Shown here in pieces: positions 1 to 8,552 of a stretch of 51,589 nucleotides of DNA (position 1 is the first letter of the stretch; each line of letters starts with the position of its first letter). Below the pieces are notes generated by a model. The model searched no databases. It had not been told where the DNA came from and was given only the letters and a program-made list of their open reading frames with translations. Source of the stretch: Bacillota bacterium (GTDB lineage Bacteria; Bacillota; Clostridia; Oscillospirales; Ruminococcaceae); contig JAEWXO010000038.1 of the NCBI GenBank assembly GCA_023458875.1, forward strand, positions 1 through 51,589, written 5' to 3'. Both the position numbers and the translations under genes were made by a program.

Positions 1-168
1 TGGGTTTATCGCTTTGAGTTTTCCCATGAGCATGCTCGAATCAGAGGCGGGCTTGCCTTGACAGAACCAGTGCCTGCATGACAAGATAGAGTGCCTACTG
101 GACGACATTATAAATGGGCGCTAACAATAGCCTGCAATATAGGTTGCTATTCGCCCAATACTGAATAT
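1..168. other. Gene-free left edge with possible gene remnant
   Basis: No convincing gene is visible here. Plus-strand frame 1 is open from the window edge to a TGA at 79-81 (about 26 residues), and its base composition is more GC-rich than the surrounding genes. It could be the tail of a gene that starts outside the window, but I do not recognise it. Bases 145-168 resemble the flank of other copies of the dispersed repeat that follows. Confidence 0.2.
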
Positions 169-230
169 GGCAGGGATTTCGACTCTGCGGAGTCGATCGG
201 GCTTTCCGGTCGTCATGGACACCTTCGGAC
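169..230 (+). repeat. Dispersed structured intergenic repeat, copy A
   Basis: This is a near match to copy D at 25638-25704. It contains hairpin 1, CGACTC-TGCG-GAGTCG (180-195), then a GCTTT-loop hairpin and a CCTTCGG segment. It lies past the 3' end of the minus-strand GH5 gene, separated from it by a terminator hairpin. As with copies B, D and E, it is oriented opposite to the gene whose 3' end it follows. Confidence 0.8.
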
Positions 231-242
231 ACAACGACAAAG

Positions 243-280
243 AGGCTGTACGGTGCTGATAATTCAGCAAGGTACAGCCT
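243..280 (-). terminator. Intrinsic terminator, GH5 3' end
   Basis: The arms AGGCTGTAC (243-251) and GTACAGCCT (272-280) pair perfectly, with an inner TGCTGA/TCAGCA stem around a TAAT loop. On the plus strand the hairpin is followed by TATATTTT. On the minus strand only a short CTTTG follows. It lies 22 bp past the GH5 stop codon and may act in both directions. Confidence 0.65.
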
Positions 281-301
281 TATATTTTGTAATGATTATT
301 T

Positions 302-2146
302 TTACTGTGGTCCGAGCTTTACAGGATCCTTCATAACATACTGCTTTAAATGTGCAAGGTCAGGTAATCCGACTTCGCCGTCACCGTTTACATCAGCAGA
401 TTTAATCTTCTGCTCGTTAAATGTATAATCACCTAACAGATACTGAGAGAAAATAGTCAGGTCTGTAATTTCCACAACACTGTCATTGTTAAAGTCGCCG
501 TATACAATTTCAGATGGATTTTTAACTGTAGTAACACTTTCCGGTTTTGTAGTAGTAGTGATTGTAGTTGTTGTAGTTGTAGTTTTTGATGTTGATACAG
601 AAGTGGTTTGTGGTGCTTCTGAAGTAGTTGCTGCAGTAGTTTTTTTAGTAGTAGTTGTTGTTGGCGCAGTAGTCACCGGAGCAGTGGTTGTAGTAGTTGA
701 TGGAGTGCCATTGTAATAATCCGATACTGTTATACCGTTAGGTCTAAGTGGAATTTTGTGGTCCAGACCTATGAATTTACCGTCTTCGGTTTTCCAGAGG
801 GTAGGGTATAAGTAGTTATCATACTTGTTATTATTCCATCTTAAATCTCGTCCGCCTGGAAATTCAGTAGTTCCTTCTTTGTCACGTGTAAATAATCCGC
901 CGGTATCTGCCGAGTCAATATTTATACACCAGAGTGTATGATGAAGCTGATATTTATTTTTAACTATATAGTCGCTCATTGAACGTAAATATTTTAAGTT
1001 CAGATCAAGCAGTTTATCTCCGCCTTCAGTTAAACCGCCCCATTCACCGATTAATAAAGGTGAAATTCCGTCTTCCATTATGTATGCCCAGTTTGGTTGC
1101 CAGCACTGTTCGTATAATATTTTCTGTGCTTCAGCATCATCAGCTGTTACAAAATCATCCTTGAACCATGACTGTTCATAAACCAGAGGACCATAATCAT
1201 GAGGGGAGTAAACAAGCTGTTTTTGATATTTGCCTAAATTTATAGGATAATCCTTTACGCCTCTCAGGTTTCCGCCCCACCAGTTTCCGTAATAATCATT
1301 AGTTCCTGTCCATGGGCTTGTGTTTATACTCTCATCGTCCCATATACCGTCTTTAGGGTAAATCTCAACACCCTCTACTAAAATAAGAATGTTCGGATGT
1401 ACATCAAGTATAGCAAGAGCAGTCTCCTGCGCAACTCTTTTCCAGTTGTTCTTATGGTTGGAATCATCCCAGATAGCACTCTCAGCCTTGTTTTTTACAT
1501 CACCTGTGTTTGTATGTGGTTCGTTTTTAAGATCAAAGGCAATAATAGTATCATCGTCTTTATATCTTTCTGCTACCCATACCCATGCCTCTTTAAATAC
1601 TTCTTCTGTGATTGATTTGTTATACCAAAGAGGGGCATTGTGTCCCTGGTTATCTGTTTCAGCGCTGTGGACATCAAGAATTACTTTTATACCTACGCTT
1701 TTAAATGTTTCAAGCATAAGATTAAATAATTCATAGCTGTTCAGACCCTCAAGAATAGGGTTGTTATAGCTTGTATCGGTTGAAGCAGGGTATTCACCTT
1801 TACTCCATGAATACAGCAGATCTGTTGCTATAGGCATACGTACAACGTTAATGCCCTTGCTGGCTACCATTTTTATATCTGCAATTATATCACTGTGATA
1901 TGAGTCCAGTAACATTCTTTCTCTGCAGTTAAAGCCAAACCAGTTTGCACCTGTAATCCAGACTTTATTTCCGTCCTTGTCGACTATATTTGTTCCCTCG
2001 ACATGCAGCCAGTCGTCATGGCCGTCGTCAACAGCAGCATTTACAGCAGAATTATCGGTTATTTCCGGATTTTTAAAGTTTACTAAGAAAGAAGATGCTA
2101 TAATTATCGATGCAGCTGCGGCTGAAATTCGTTTTATTGGTATCAC
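302..2146 (-). CDS. Secreted GH5 endoglucanase with dockerin (cellulosomal)
   Basis: A 614-residue secreted glycoside hydrolase of family 5, expected to cleave beta-1,4-glucan such as cellulose outside the cell. The start is GTG at 2144-2146, with GGGAGGAATT placed 4 bases upstream. An N-terminal hydrophobic signal segment (residues about 8-24) is followed by the GH5 barrel (about 45-470). The likely acid/base is Glu209 in the LKNEP motif and the likely nucleophile is Glu368 in IGEWGG. A Thr-rich linker (about 480-542) joins it to a C-terminal type I dockerin (about 548-608) with two calcium-loop repeats, GDFNNDS and ADVNGDGE. The dockerin implies assembly onto a cohesin scaffold, which is not in this window. 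The exact substrate (cellulose, mannan, xyloglucan) cannot be fixed from sequence alone. Confidence 0.95.
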   Translation of the reverse strand: MIPIKRISAAAASIIIASSFLVNFKNPEITDNSAVNAAVDDGHDDWLHVEGTNIVDKDGNKVWITGANWFGFNCRERMLLDSYHSDIIADIKMVASKGINVVRMPIATDLLYSWSKGEYPASTDTSYNNPILEGLNSYELFNLMLETFKSVGIKVILDVHSAETDNQGHNAPLWYNKSITEEVFKEAWVWVAERYKDDDTIIAFDLKNEPHTNTGDVKNKAESAIWDDSNHKNNWKRVAQETALAILDVHPNILILVEGVEIYPKDGIWDDESINTSPWTGTNDYYGNWWGGNLRGVKDYPINLGKYQKQLVYSPHDYGPLVYEQSWFKDDFVTADDAEAQKILYEQCWQPNWAYIMEDGISPLLIGEWGGLTEGGDKLLDLNLKYLRSMSDYIVKNKYQLHHTLWCINIDSADTGGLFTRDKEGTTEFPGGRDLRWNNNKYDNYLYPTLWKTEDGKFIGLDHKIPLRPNGITVSDYYNGTPSTTTTTAPVTTAPTTTTTKKTTAATTSEAPQTTSVSTSKTTTTTTTITTTTKPESVTTVKNPSEIVYGDFNNDSVVEITDLTIFSQYLLGDYTFNEQKIKSADVNGDGEVGLPDLAHLKQYVMKDPVKLGPQ

Positions 2147-2198
2147 TTTTAATTCCTCCCAAATTTATTAATACAAAAAACATACCCACTTAATATAA

Positions 2199-2227
2199 AT
2201 AGTATCTTATTTTGCATAAAAAGTCAA
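2199..2227 (-). promoter_or_regulatory. Promoter of the GH5 gene
   Basis: On the minus strand, TTGACT (2222-2227), a 17-bp spacer and TACTAT (2199-2204) form a good sigma-A promoter. It lies about 50 bp upstream of the GTG start. Confidence 0.65.
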
Positions 2228-2273
2228 GAGGAATTATATAATTTTTTGTATTATTTATATATTAAAAATGCTA

Positions 2274-2334
2274 ATGCAGGGACTTCGCTTCTGCGGAGTC
2301 AATCAGGCTTTGCAGAAGTGCTGGATCTTCGCAT
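2274..2334 (+). repeat. Dispersed structured intergenic repeat, copy B (diverged)
   Basis: The order of motifs is the same as in copies A and D (GCAGGGA, CTGCGGAGTC, AGGCTTT, CTGGA, CTTCG), but the first hairpin is no longer perfect. A different pairing, CTTCTGC with GCAGAAG, is possible. The copy runs into the stop codon of the minus-strand dehydratase-like gene (2334-2336), so the repeat forms the immediate 3' end of that gene. Confidence 0.6.
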
Positions 2335-3635
2335 CAGCAGTTGACAAGGGCGTCGGGTGTGTCGTGGATGTTTACGGGCTGTTGGAGCTGCATTTTTTCT
2401 TTTGCAACGGAGAGCATAAGCTTTATGCGATTTTCCTGGTTAACTCTTGTAGCGCCTGGGTCGTAATCTATAGGGACAATGTTTGCATTTGCATGACGTT
2501 CGCATATTTGTCTTATCATGCCTTTTCCTACTATGTGGTTAGGGAGACATCCGAACGGCTGGCAGCATACGATATTTTCATAGCCGTTTTCAATAAGTTC
2601 CAGCATTTCTGCTGTGAGGAACCAGCCTTCTCCCATTTTGCTTCCGTGTCCGATTATATCATTTACAAGACTTTTAATATGTGCATATGTGGATGGAATA
2701 GTAAATTTTTTAGTCTGTGCAATGGCATTTATATGGGCGGTTTCAATCTTTTTCAGGTAATTAATAATTATCTTTACAACCGTTGATTTGATTTTGCTGC
2801 CGCCGTATAGCTTTATATCTTCCAGTCTGTTATCTACTTTAAAAATCATAAATCCCATCAATCCCGGAAGCATTACCTCACAGTCCTGGTTTCTCAGGAA
2901 TTCTTCCAGATGGTTGTTGGCAAGGGAGGAGAATTTTGCGTATACTTCTCCGACAACGCCGACTTTTATTTTTCTTGTTTTTTCAGTCTTAACAGCCGCA
3001 AAATCAGCACTTATAAGCTTAAGTGTGTGTGTGATCAGTTTAAAACCTGTAATATTTATTGTCAAAAGATCATTTGAGATTATCTTTATCCATTTATCAA
3101 TAAGTGCATCACTTTCACCTTTATTAACCTCGTATGGGCGTACCTGATTTGAGAGTATCATCATTGTATCAGCAAATGACAGAAGTGCTACGGCTTCACG
3201 AAGCATTTTCAGTGTTAGTCTGAAGCATGAGTCTTTTTCAAGTCCTGAAAGATTAAGCGATATTACAGGTACATCAGGTATATCTGCTTTTATTAAAGCT
3301 TTTCTCAGAAGGTGTATGTAATTTGAAGCACGACATCCGCCTCCGGTCTGTGTAATCATAAGTGCTGTTTTGTTGACGTCATATTGTCCGCTTTCAAGAG
3401 CACCTATCAGCTGACCGATGCAAAGGAGTGCAGGATAACATGTATCGTTATGTACATACTTTAATCCGGCATCAACTACTTTCTGACCGTCATTGTAAAG
3501 AAGCTCAACGTTATAACCGTATTTGCGGAACATTGCACGCAGGAGCTGAAAGTGGATAGGAGCCATATTCGGAATAAGAATAGTATAATCTTTTTTCATT
3601 TTTTCTGTGAAGACAGGTCTTTGCGGATTGTTCAT
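2334..3635 (-). CDS. 2-hydroxyacyl-CoA dehydratase D-component-like protein
   Basis: A 433-residue protein of the 2-hydroxyglutaryl-CoA dehydratase D-component family (HGD-D). Visible family features are the N-terminal block around PNMAPIHFQLLRAMFRKYGY, a Cys-containing stretch CYPALLCIGQ, TQTGGGCRASNY, and CCQPFGCLPNH near the C terminus; these Cys are plausible iron-sulfur ligands. I chose ATG 3635 because AAAGGGGAAG lies just upstream. An in-frame ATG at 3674 lies inside the preceding gene and lacks a good ribosome site. In many Clostridia this domain is the C-terminal third of a ~1400-residue activase protein. Here it is a separate gene in another frame, directly after the 969-residue activase. 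The substrate is unknown, and the family includes uncharacterised activase-related members that are not true dehydratases. Confidence 0.85.
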   Translation of the reverse strand: MNNPQRPVFTEKMKKDYTILIPNMAPIHFQLLRAMFRKYGYNVELLYNDGQKVVDAGLKYVHNDTCYPALLCIGQLIGALESGQYDVNKTALMITQTGGGCRASNYIHLLRKALIKADIPDVPVISLNLSGLEKDSCFRLTLKMLREAVALLSFADTMMILSNQVRPYEVNKGESDALIDKWIKIISNDLLTINITGFKLITHTLKLISADFAAVKTEKTRKIKVGVVGEVYAKFSSLANNHLEEFLRNQDCEVMLPGLMGFMIFKVDNRLEDIKLYGGSKIKSTVVKIIINYLKKIETAHINAIAQTKKFTIPSTYAHIKSLVNDIIGHGSKMGEGWFLTAEMLELIENGYENIVCCQPFGCLPNHIVGKGMIRQICERHANANIVPIDYDPGATRVNQENRIKLMLSVAKEKMQLQQPVNIHDTPDALVNC

Positions 3636-3657
3636 ATTCTGATTCTTCCCCTTTAAA

Positions 3658-6567
3658 TTATTCTGTTGCAGCAAAAAGACTGCGAAGTCGGATTTTTACG
3701 GCACCAAGGTTAGTTATTTCATCTATTTTAATCTGAGTATATATTTTATTTTCAGCCTCAAGTATAGAACGTACTTCATCGGTTGTAATAGCATCGACAC
3801 CGCATCCGAATGATACAAGCTGAACGAGATTTATATTTTTGTCTTTTGAGTCGGCAACATATTTTGCAGCTGCAAATAATCTTGAATGATATGTCCACTG
3901 ATTAAGTACATTCACGGAAAACTTTGATACTCTGGCGCTCAGTGAATCCTCAGTCAGGACAACAGCACCAAGTGAACAGATAAGCTTATCTATTCCGTGG
4001 CATACCTCAGGGTCGATATGATATGGTCTTCCTGAAAGAACTATTAAAGGCAGATTTTCTTTTTCGGCAATAGCAATAAACTCATCGGATTTTTCAAGAG
4101 ACAGATGCATAAATTTATCGTATTCCTCATACGCAAGCCAGATTGCTTTCTTTATATCGCTGAGAGGTATTTCACCGAAGTTTGAAACAAGTACCTTCTG
4201 GAATTTCTTTATAAAATCCTTTGGTCTGTGAAGTCCTACATAGTCGCAGATAAAGTTTACTTTTTCTATTGCCTTTACATTTGACTTTATAACCTCCGGA
4301 TAATATGCAACAACAGGGCAGTTATAGTGATTGTCTCCAAGGTGTTCATCAATGTTGTAGCTCATACACGGATAGAATATCGTATCAACTCCCGCTTCGA
4401 TAAGCTCTTCTATATGTCCGTGAAGAAGCTTTGCCGGGAAGCAGACAGTATCTGAAGGAATGGTGTGCTGTCCTTTTATGTATATCTTTCGTGTTGACGG
4501 CGGGGATACAACTACCTTGAAACCAAGTGTCGTAAAGAGCTTGTGCCAGAACGGAAGAAGTTCATACATGTTAAGTCCAAGAGGGATACCGATGACTTCT
4601 TTTCTTGTTACTTTTGTTTCGGCGTTTATGTAGCCGTTTAAAAGCTCGTTTTTATATTCGTATAAATTATAATGTTCTGAATTTGTTTTTAAATCAAAAG
4701 CACGTTCACATCTGTTTCCGCCTATAAACCTTCTGCCTCCGTCAAATGTGTTTACTGTAAGCTTGCAGTGATTGCTGCATTTTTTACATGTAACTGCTTT
4801 GACCTCATGCTTAAAATCAGCAAGATCATCCTTACTCAGAATTGTACTTGGTGAAGTGTATTTTTCTGATGCGTACAATGCAGCTCCATATGCACCCATG
4901 ATCCCTGAGATTTCAGGTCTTACTACTTCACGCTTTACTTCTTGCTCAAACGCGCGGAGAACCGCATTGTTAAGGAATGTTCCGCCCTGAACAACTATAT
5001 GCTGTCCCAGTGCATCAGCGTTTGTTGCACGTATTACCTTGTAAAGTGCATTTTTTACAACGCTTATGGAAAGTCCGGCTGAGATATCTTCAATATCTGC
5101 GCCATCCTTCTGCGCCTGTTTTACGCTGCTGTTCATAAATACGGTACATCTTGAGCCAAGGTCGACAGGCTTCTTTGCGAATAATCCCAGATTTGCAAAA
5201 TCTTCTATAGAATACTGCAGAGCTGCTGCAAATGTCTGAAGGAAGGAACCGCATCCCGAAGAGCAGGCTTCATTAAGGAAAATATTATCTATAGCACCGT
5301 TTCTTATTTTAAAGCATTTTATGTCCTGACCGCCGATATCTATGATAAAATCAACTTCCGGCTGAAACTTTTTTGCGGCTGTATAATGCGCAACTGTTTC
5401 TACTATGCCGAAATCAACTCTGAAAGCATTTTTAATGATTTCTTCTCCATATCCGGTAACAGCAGATGAAGCAATTTTTATTCCCGGATACTGCGTGTAT
5501 ACCTCGCTGAGGAAATCTTTAATAAACGGAACAGGATTTCCGTTGTTAGGCATGTATCTTTGTGTAAGAATATTTCCTGATTTGTCTATAATAACAGTCT
5601 TTACTGTTGTTGAACCGGCATCAATGCCGAGGAACATATCTTTGCTGAAATCTTCTGTTGTATGTATATTGTCTGAATTTTTCTTATGTCTGAGGATAAA
5701 ATTGTCATAATCATTCTGGCTGCTGAAAAGAGGGGAGCAGCTGTTATATTCTTCATCTGATTTGTAGTTTTCTATTTTATCTATAAGTGTATGTATGTCA
5801 AATTCCTTTGCTGCTTCTGAAATAGCGGCTCCAATAGCAACAAAGTAAAGAGAATTTTCAGGGCAGATGCCTTTAAGCTTAAGTGTGTTGTCAAAGCTGT
5901 TTCGAAGCTCGGAAAAATATGTAAGAGGTCCTCCGAGATACAGAATGTTACCTTTGATTTCACGTCCCTGAGCAAGTCCCGCAATTGTCTGATTTACAAC
6001 AGCATAGAATATACTTGCTGAGATGTCGGATTTTCTGGCGCCCTGATTGAGCAGCGGCTGGATGTCTGATTTTGCAAATACTCCGCATCTTGAAGCAATA
6101 GTATAAATTTTTTCGTGTTCCATTGATATTGTGTTCATTTCTTCAGGAGTAATATTGAGAAGTGTGGCCATCTGATCAATGAATGCACCTGTTCCTCCTG
6201 CGCAGCTTCCGTTCATACGGACTTCAAGCTGATCTGAAAGAAATAATATTTTTGCATCTTCTCCGCCAAGCTCTATTACGGTATCTGTATCGGGAAGATA
6301 TTTTTTAACCGATGAACGTGTAGCGTATACCTCTTGTATAAATGGTATGTCGAGTGCAGAGGCTATACCCATACCTGCCGAGCCGGAAATACATAGCTTG
6401 AAATTTTTGTCAGGGTATTTTCCGTTTATTCCCTTGAGCATATCTGCTGCACTTTGTGTTATTTGCGAAAAGTGTCTTTTGTATTCTTTAAATAATATGT
6501 TATTTCCTTCATCGGATATGATACATTTTATTGTCGTTGAGCCGATATCTAAACCTATTGTTTTCAT
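3658..6567 (-). CDS. 2-hydroxyacyl-CoA dehydratase activase (tandem BadF/BcrA ATPase)
   Basis: A 969-residue activase-type ATPase with two tandem ASKHA/BadF-BcrA domains. The first begins at residue 1 (GLDIGSTTIKC) and the second at about 312 (LGIDAGSTTVKTV). Each has Cys pairs typical of the inter-subunit [4Fe-4S] cluster: GSCAGGTGAF and ASRCGVF in the first, EACSSGCGSF and GSRCTVF in the second. A DUF2229-like region (about 660-960, with IPLGLNMYELLPFWHKLF and YPCMSYN) follows. Family members use ATP to inject an electron into a dehydratase. The protein ends where fused homologues would continue into an HGD-D domain, and that domain is encoded by the next gene. The promoter is at 6659-6687 with a hairpin in the leader. 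Confidence 0.9.
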   Translation of the reverse strand: MKTIGLDIGSTTIKCIISDEGNNILFKEYKRHFSQITQSAADMLKGINGKYPDKNFKLCISGSAGMGIASALDIPFIQEVYATRSSVKKYLPDTDTVIELGGEDAKILFLSDQLEVRMNGSCAGGTGAFIDQMATLLNITPEEMNTISMEHEKIYTIASRCGVFAKSDIQPLLNQGARKSDISASIFYAVVNQTIAGLAQGREIKGNILYLGGPLTYFSELRNSFDNTLKLKGICPENSLYFVAIGAAISEAAKEFDIHTLIDKIENYKSDEEYNSCSPLFSSQNDYDNFILRHKKNSDNIHTTEDFSKDMFLGIDAGSTTVKTVIIDKSGNILTQRYMPNNGNPVPFIKDFLSEVYTQYPGIKIASSAVTGYGEEIIKNAFRVDFGIVETVAHYTAAKKFQPEVDFIIDIGGQDIKCFKIRNGAIDNIFLNEACSSGCGSFLQTFAAALQYSIEDFANLGLFAKKPVDLGSRCTVFMNSSVKQAQKDGADIEDISAGLSISVVKNALYKVIRATNADALGQHIVVQGGTFLNNAVLRAFEQEVKREVVRPEISGIMGAYGAALYASEKYTSPSTILSKDDLADFKHEVKAVTCKKCSNHCKLTVNTFDGGRRFIGGNRCERAFDLKTNSEHYNLYEYKNELLNGYINAETKVTRKEVIGIPLGLNMYELLPFWHKLFTTLGFKVVVSPPSTRKIYIKGQHTIPSDTVCFPAKLLHGHIEELIEAGVDTIFYPCMSYNIDEHLGDNHYNCPVVAYYPEVIKSNVKAIEKVNFICDYVGLHRPKDFIKKFQKVLVSNFGEIPLSDIKKAIWLAYEEYDKFMHLSLEKSDEFIAIAEKENLPLIVLSGRPYHIDPEVCHGIDKLICSLGAVVLTEDSLSARVSKFSVNVLNQWTYHSRLFAAAKYVADSKDKNINLVQLVSFGCGVDAITTDEVRSILEAENKIYTQIKIDEITNLGAVKIRLRSLFAATE

Positions 6568-6603
6568 TATAACTGAACCATGCCTTCCTGAATAAAGTAT
6601 AAA

Positions 6604-6636
6604 CCGGCAGACCTACAGCAATAGTAAATCTGCCGG
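6604..6636 (-). terminator. Stable hairpin between ABC operon and activase gene
   Basis: CCGGCAGA (6604-6611) pairs with TCTGCCGG (6629-6636). Read on the minus strand it is followed by a short TTTAT. It lies downstream of the exporter operon stop (6714) but also downstream of the activase promoter, so it may be a terminator, a leader attenuator, or both. Confidence 0.5.
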
Positions 6637-6658
6637 AACGCAAATACATTCATATATA

Positions 6659-6687
6659 ATTATACATATAACTCAATTGTTTTTCAA
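6659..6687 (-). promoter_or_regulatory. Promoter of the activase-dehydratase unit
   Basis: On the minus strand, TTGAAA (6682-6687), a 17-bp spacer and a perfect TATAAT (6659-6664) form a strong sigma-A promoter. It is about 92 bp upstream of the activase ATG, and the leader includes the hairpin at 6604-6636. Confidence 0.7.
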
Positions 6688-6713
6688 GACAATTTAATAA
6701 AATTTTAAAAATA

Positions 6714-8552
6714 CTACGAAACTTTTTCAAACTGACTGTTATAGAGCTCAGCATAAAATCCGTTTTTAGCAAGTAATTCATTATGATTACCGCTTTCGAT
6801 TATATCTCCGTCTTTCATAACAAGAATAAGATCCGCATTTTTTATGGTAGATAATCTATGGGCAATTACAAATGATGTTCTTCCGACCATAAGCTTATCC
6901 ATGGCTTCCTGAATAAGAATTTCAGTTCTAGTATCAACTGAGCTTGTTGCCTCATCAAGAATAAGCATAGGGGCGTTTTCAATCATTGCTCTTGCAATAG
7001 TAACAAGCTGTTTCTGACCTGCTGAAATACTTGCATTGTCACTCAGCACTGTATCATATCCGTTTGGAAGAGTCGAGATGAAATGATGAAGTCCGACTGC
7101 CTTACACGCCTTTACAACATCTTCATCAGTTACGTTTTTCTTGCTGTATATGATATTTTCTTTTATTGTACCTTCAAATATCCATGTATCCTGAAGAACC
7201 ATACAGAACAGGTCGTGAACATTTTCTCTTTTAATCTCGTTTATTGATACGCCGTCAACTAATATATTTCCGCTGTTTATATCATAAAATCTCATCAGAA
7301 GGTTTACCATTGTGGTTTTTCCGGCACCGGTAGGTCCTACGATTGCGATTTTCTGACCTGCTTTTGCAGAAGCTGAAAAATCATTTATTATTATCTTGTC
7401 AGGAGAATATCCGAATTTTACATTTTTAAACTCAATGTCTCCCTTGACGTTACTGAGAACTGTTGTCTTGTCGGATTCATCCGGAAGCTCAGGCTGTTCA
7501 AGAAATTCAAAAACACGCTCGCTTGCAGCTGCAGCTGACTGAAGACTTGTGGTAGCCTGTGCAATCTGAGAGAGAGGCTGTGTAAACAGTCTGATATACA
7601 GAGAGAACGCTACGATAACACCAAATGTTATTTTGCCGTCAAATGTAAGTGCTCCTCCGACTACGCATACAGCAACATATCCGAGATTTCCTATGAAACT
7701 CATGAGCGGCATCATAAGTCCTGAAAGGAACTGTGCCTTCCATGCACTGTTAAAGAGTTTATCGTTTATTTCTTCAAACGTTTTCTTTGTCTCTGCTTCA
7801 CCGTTATATGCTTTTACAACAATATGTCCGGAATATGTTTCTTCAATAAGACCGTTTATTGCACCGAGCTCTTTTTGCTGGTTAATAAAGTGCTTCTGTG
7901 ATTTTGACATTATAAATCCCATAAATCCAAAACCTAAGATTGATGCAGCAACAGCGGTACCTGTCATAATGAGATTTGTATCGATCATCATTATAAGTGA
8001 ACCGATGAGGAGAGTTACGGCAGTTACAAGTGTACCGATGCTCTGATTGAGAGTCTGGCTTATTGTATCAACGTCGTTTGTAACACGGCTGAGAATGTCA
8101 CCGTTACTGTTTCTGTCAAAGTAACTTAGCGGAAGTCTGTTTATTTTTGATGATATCTCTACTCTCATGCTTTTTGATACCTTCTGGGTAATTGATGCCA
8201 TTATAAGTCCCTGTACGGTACTTAAAACAGTTCCAGAGCCATAAAGAATAACGAGAAGTGTGCATATATCTATAACAGAATCAAAGTCTATTCCTGACAT
8301 CATGCCCTTCATTATCAGATCTGTGATATCACTTAATTTATTCGGACCTAAAATAGTAAATACTGTTCCTACAGCTGCAAATATCAAAGCAATAATTATA
8401 GCAGGGAGATAAGGACGGCAATAGGAAATAAGCTTTTTTATTGTTGCCTTGAAATTTTTAGGTTTTTCTCCGACACCCATACCGCCATGGCCGCCGCCCA
8501 TTACAGCACCCTTTGGACGGTTGTCATTACGTGAATTATTCTCACTGTTCAT
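6714..8552 (-). CDS. ABC exporter half-transporter, catalytically complete subunit
   Basis: A 612-residue type IV (MsbA/LmrA-fold) half-transporter with an N-terminal membrane domain (about 60-340) and a C-terminal ATPase. Its motifs are canonical: Walker A GPTGAGKTT, signature ISAGQ, Walker B LILDEATS with the catalytic Glu, and switch His in IAHRL. A Gly/His-rich N-terminal tail (MGGGHGGMG) is unusual and might bind metal, but that is inference. ATG 8552 is chosen because AAAGGAGGA sits 8 bases upstream; the longer reading to 8603 has no ribosome site. The start overlaps the end of the upstream subunit gene by 11 bp, which implies translational coupling. It probably forms a heterodimer with that subunit to export drugs or peptides. 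Confidence 0.93.
   Translation of the reverse strand: MNSENNSRNDNRPKGAVMGGGHGGMGVGEKPKNFKATIKKLISYCRPYLPAIIIALIFAAVGTVFTILGPNKLSDITDLIMKGMMSGIDFDSVIDICTLLVILYGSGTVLSTVQGLIMASITQKVSKSMRVEISSKINRLPLSYFDRNSNGDILSRVTNDVDTISQTLNQSIGTLVTAVTLLIGSLIMMIDTNLIMTGTAVAASILGFGFMGFIMSKSQKHFINQQKELGAINGLIEETYSGHIVVKAYNGEAETKKTFEEINDKLFNSAWKAQFLSGLMMPLMSFIGNLGYVAVCVVGGALTFDGKITFGVIVAFSLYIRLFTQPLSQIAQATTSLQSAAAASERVFEFLEQPELPDESDKTTVLSNVKGDIEFKNVKFGYSPDKIIINDFSASAKAGQKIAIVGPTGAGKTTMVNLLMRFYDINSGNILVDGVSINEIKRENVHDLFCMVLQDTWIFEGTIKENIIYSKKNVTDEDVVKACKAVGLHHFISTLPNGYDTVLSDNASISAGQKQLVTIARAMIENAPMLILDEATSSVDTRTEILIQEAMDKLMVGRTSFVIAHRLSTIKNADLILVMKDGDIIESGNHNELLAKNGFYAELYNSQFEKVS

Noticed and set aside
91..336. 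81-codon plus-strand frame at the left edge
   Set aside because: It crosses repeat copy A and the terminator hairpin and overlaps the GH5 stop codon; it shows no ribosome site and no recognisable protein.
486..716. Plus-strand Val-rich open frame
   Set aside because: It is the antisense reading of the Thr-rich linker of the GH5 enzyme; it has no ribosome site and its low complexity mirrors the ACN codons.
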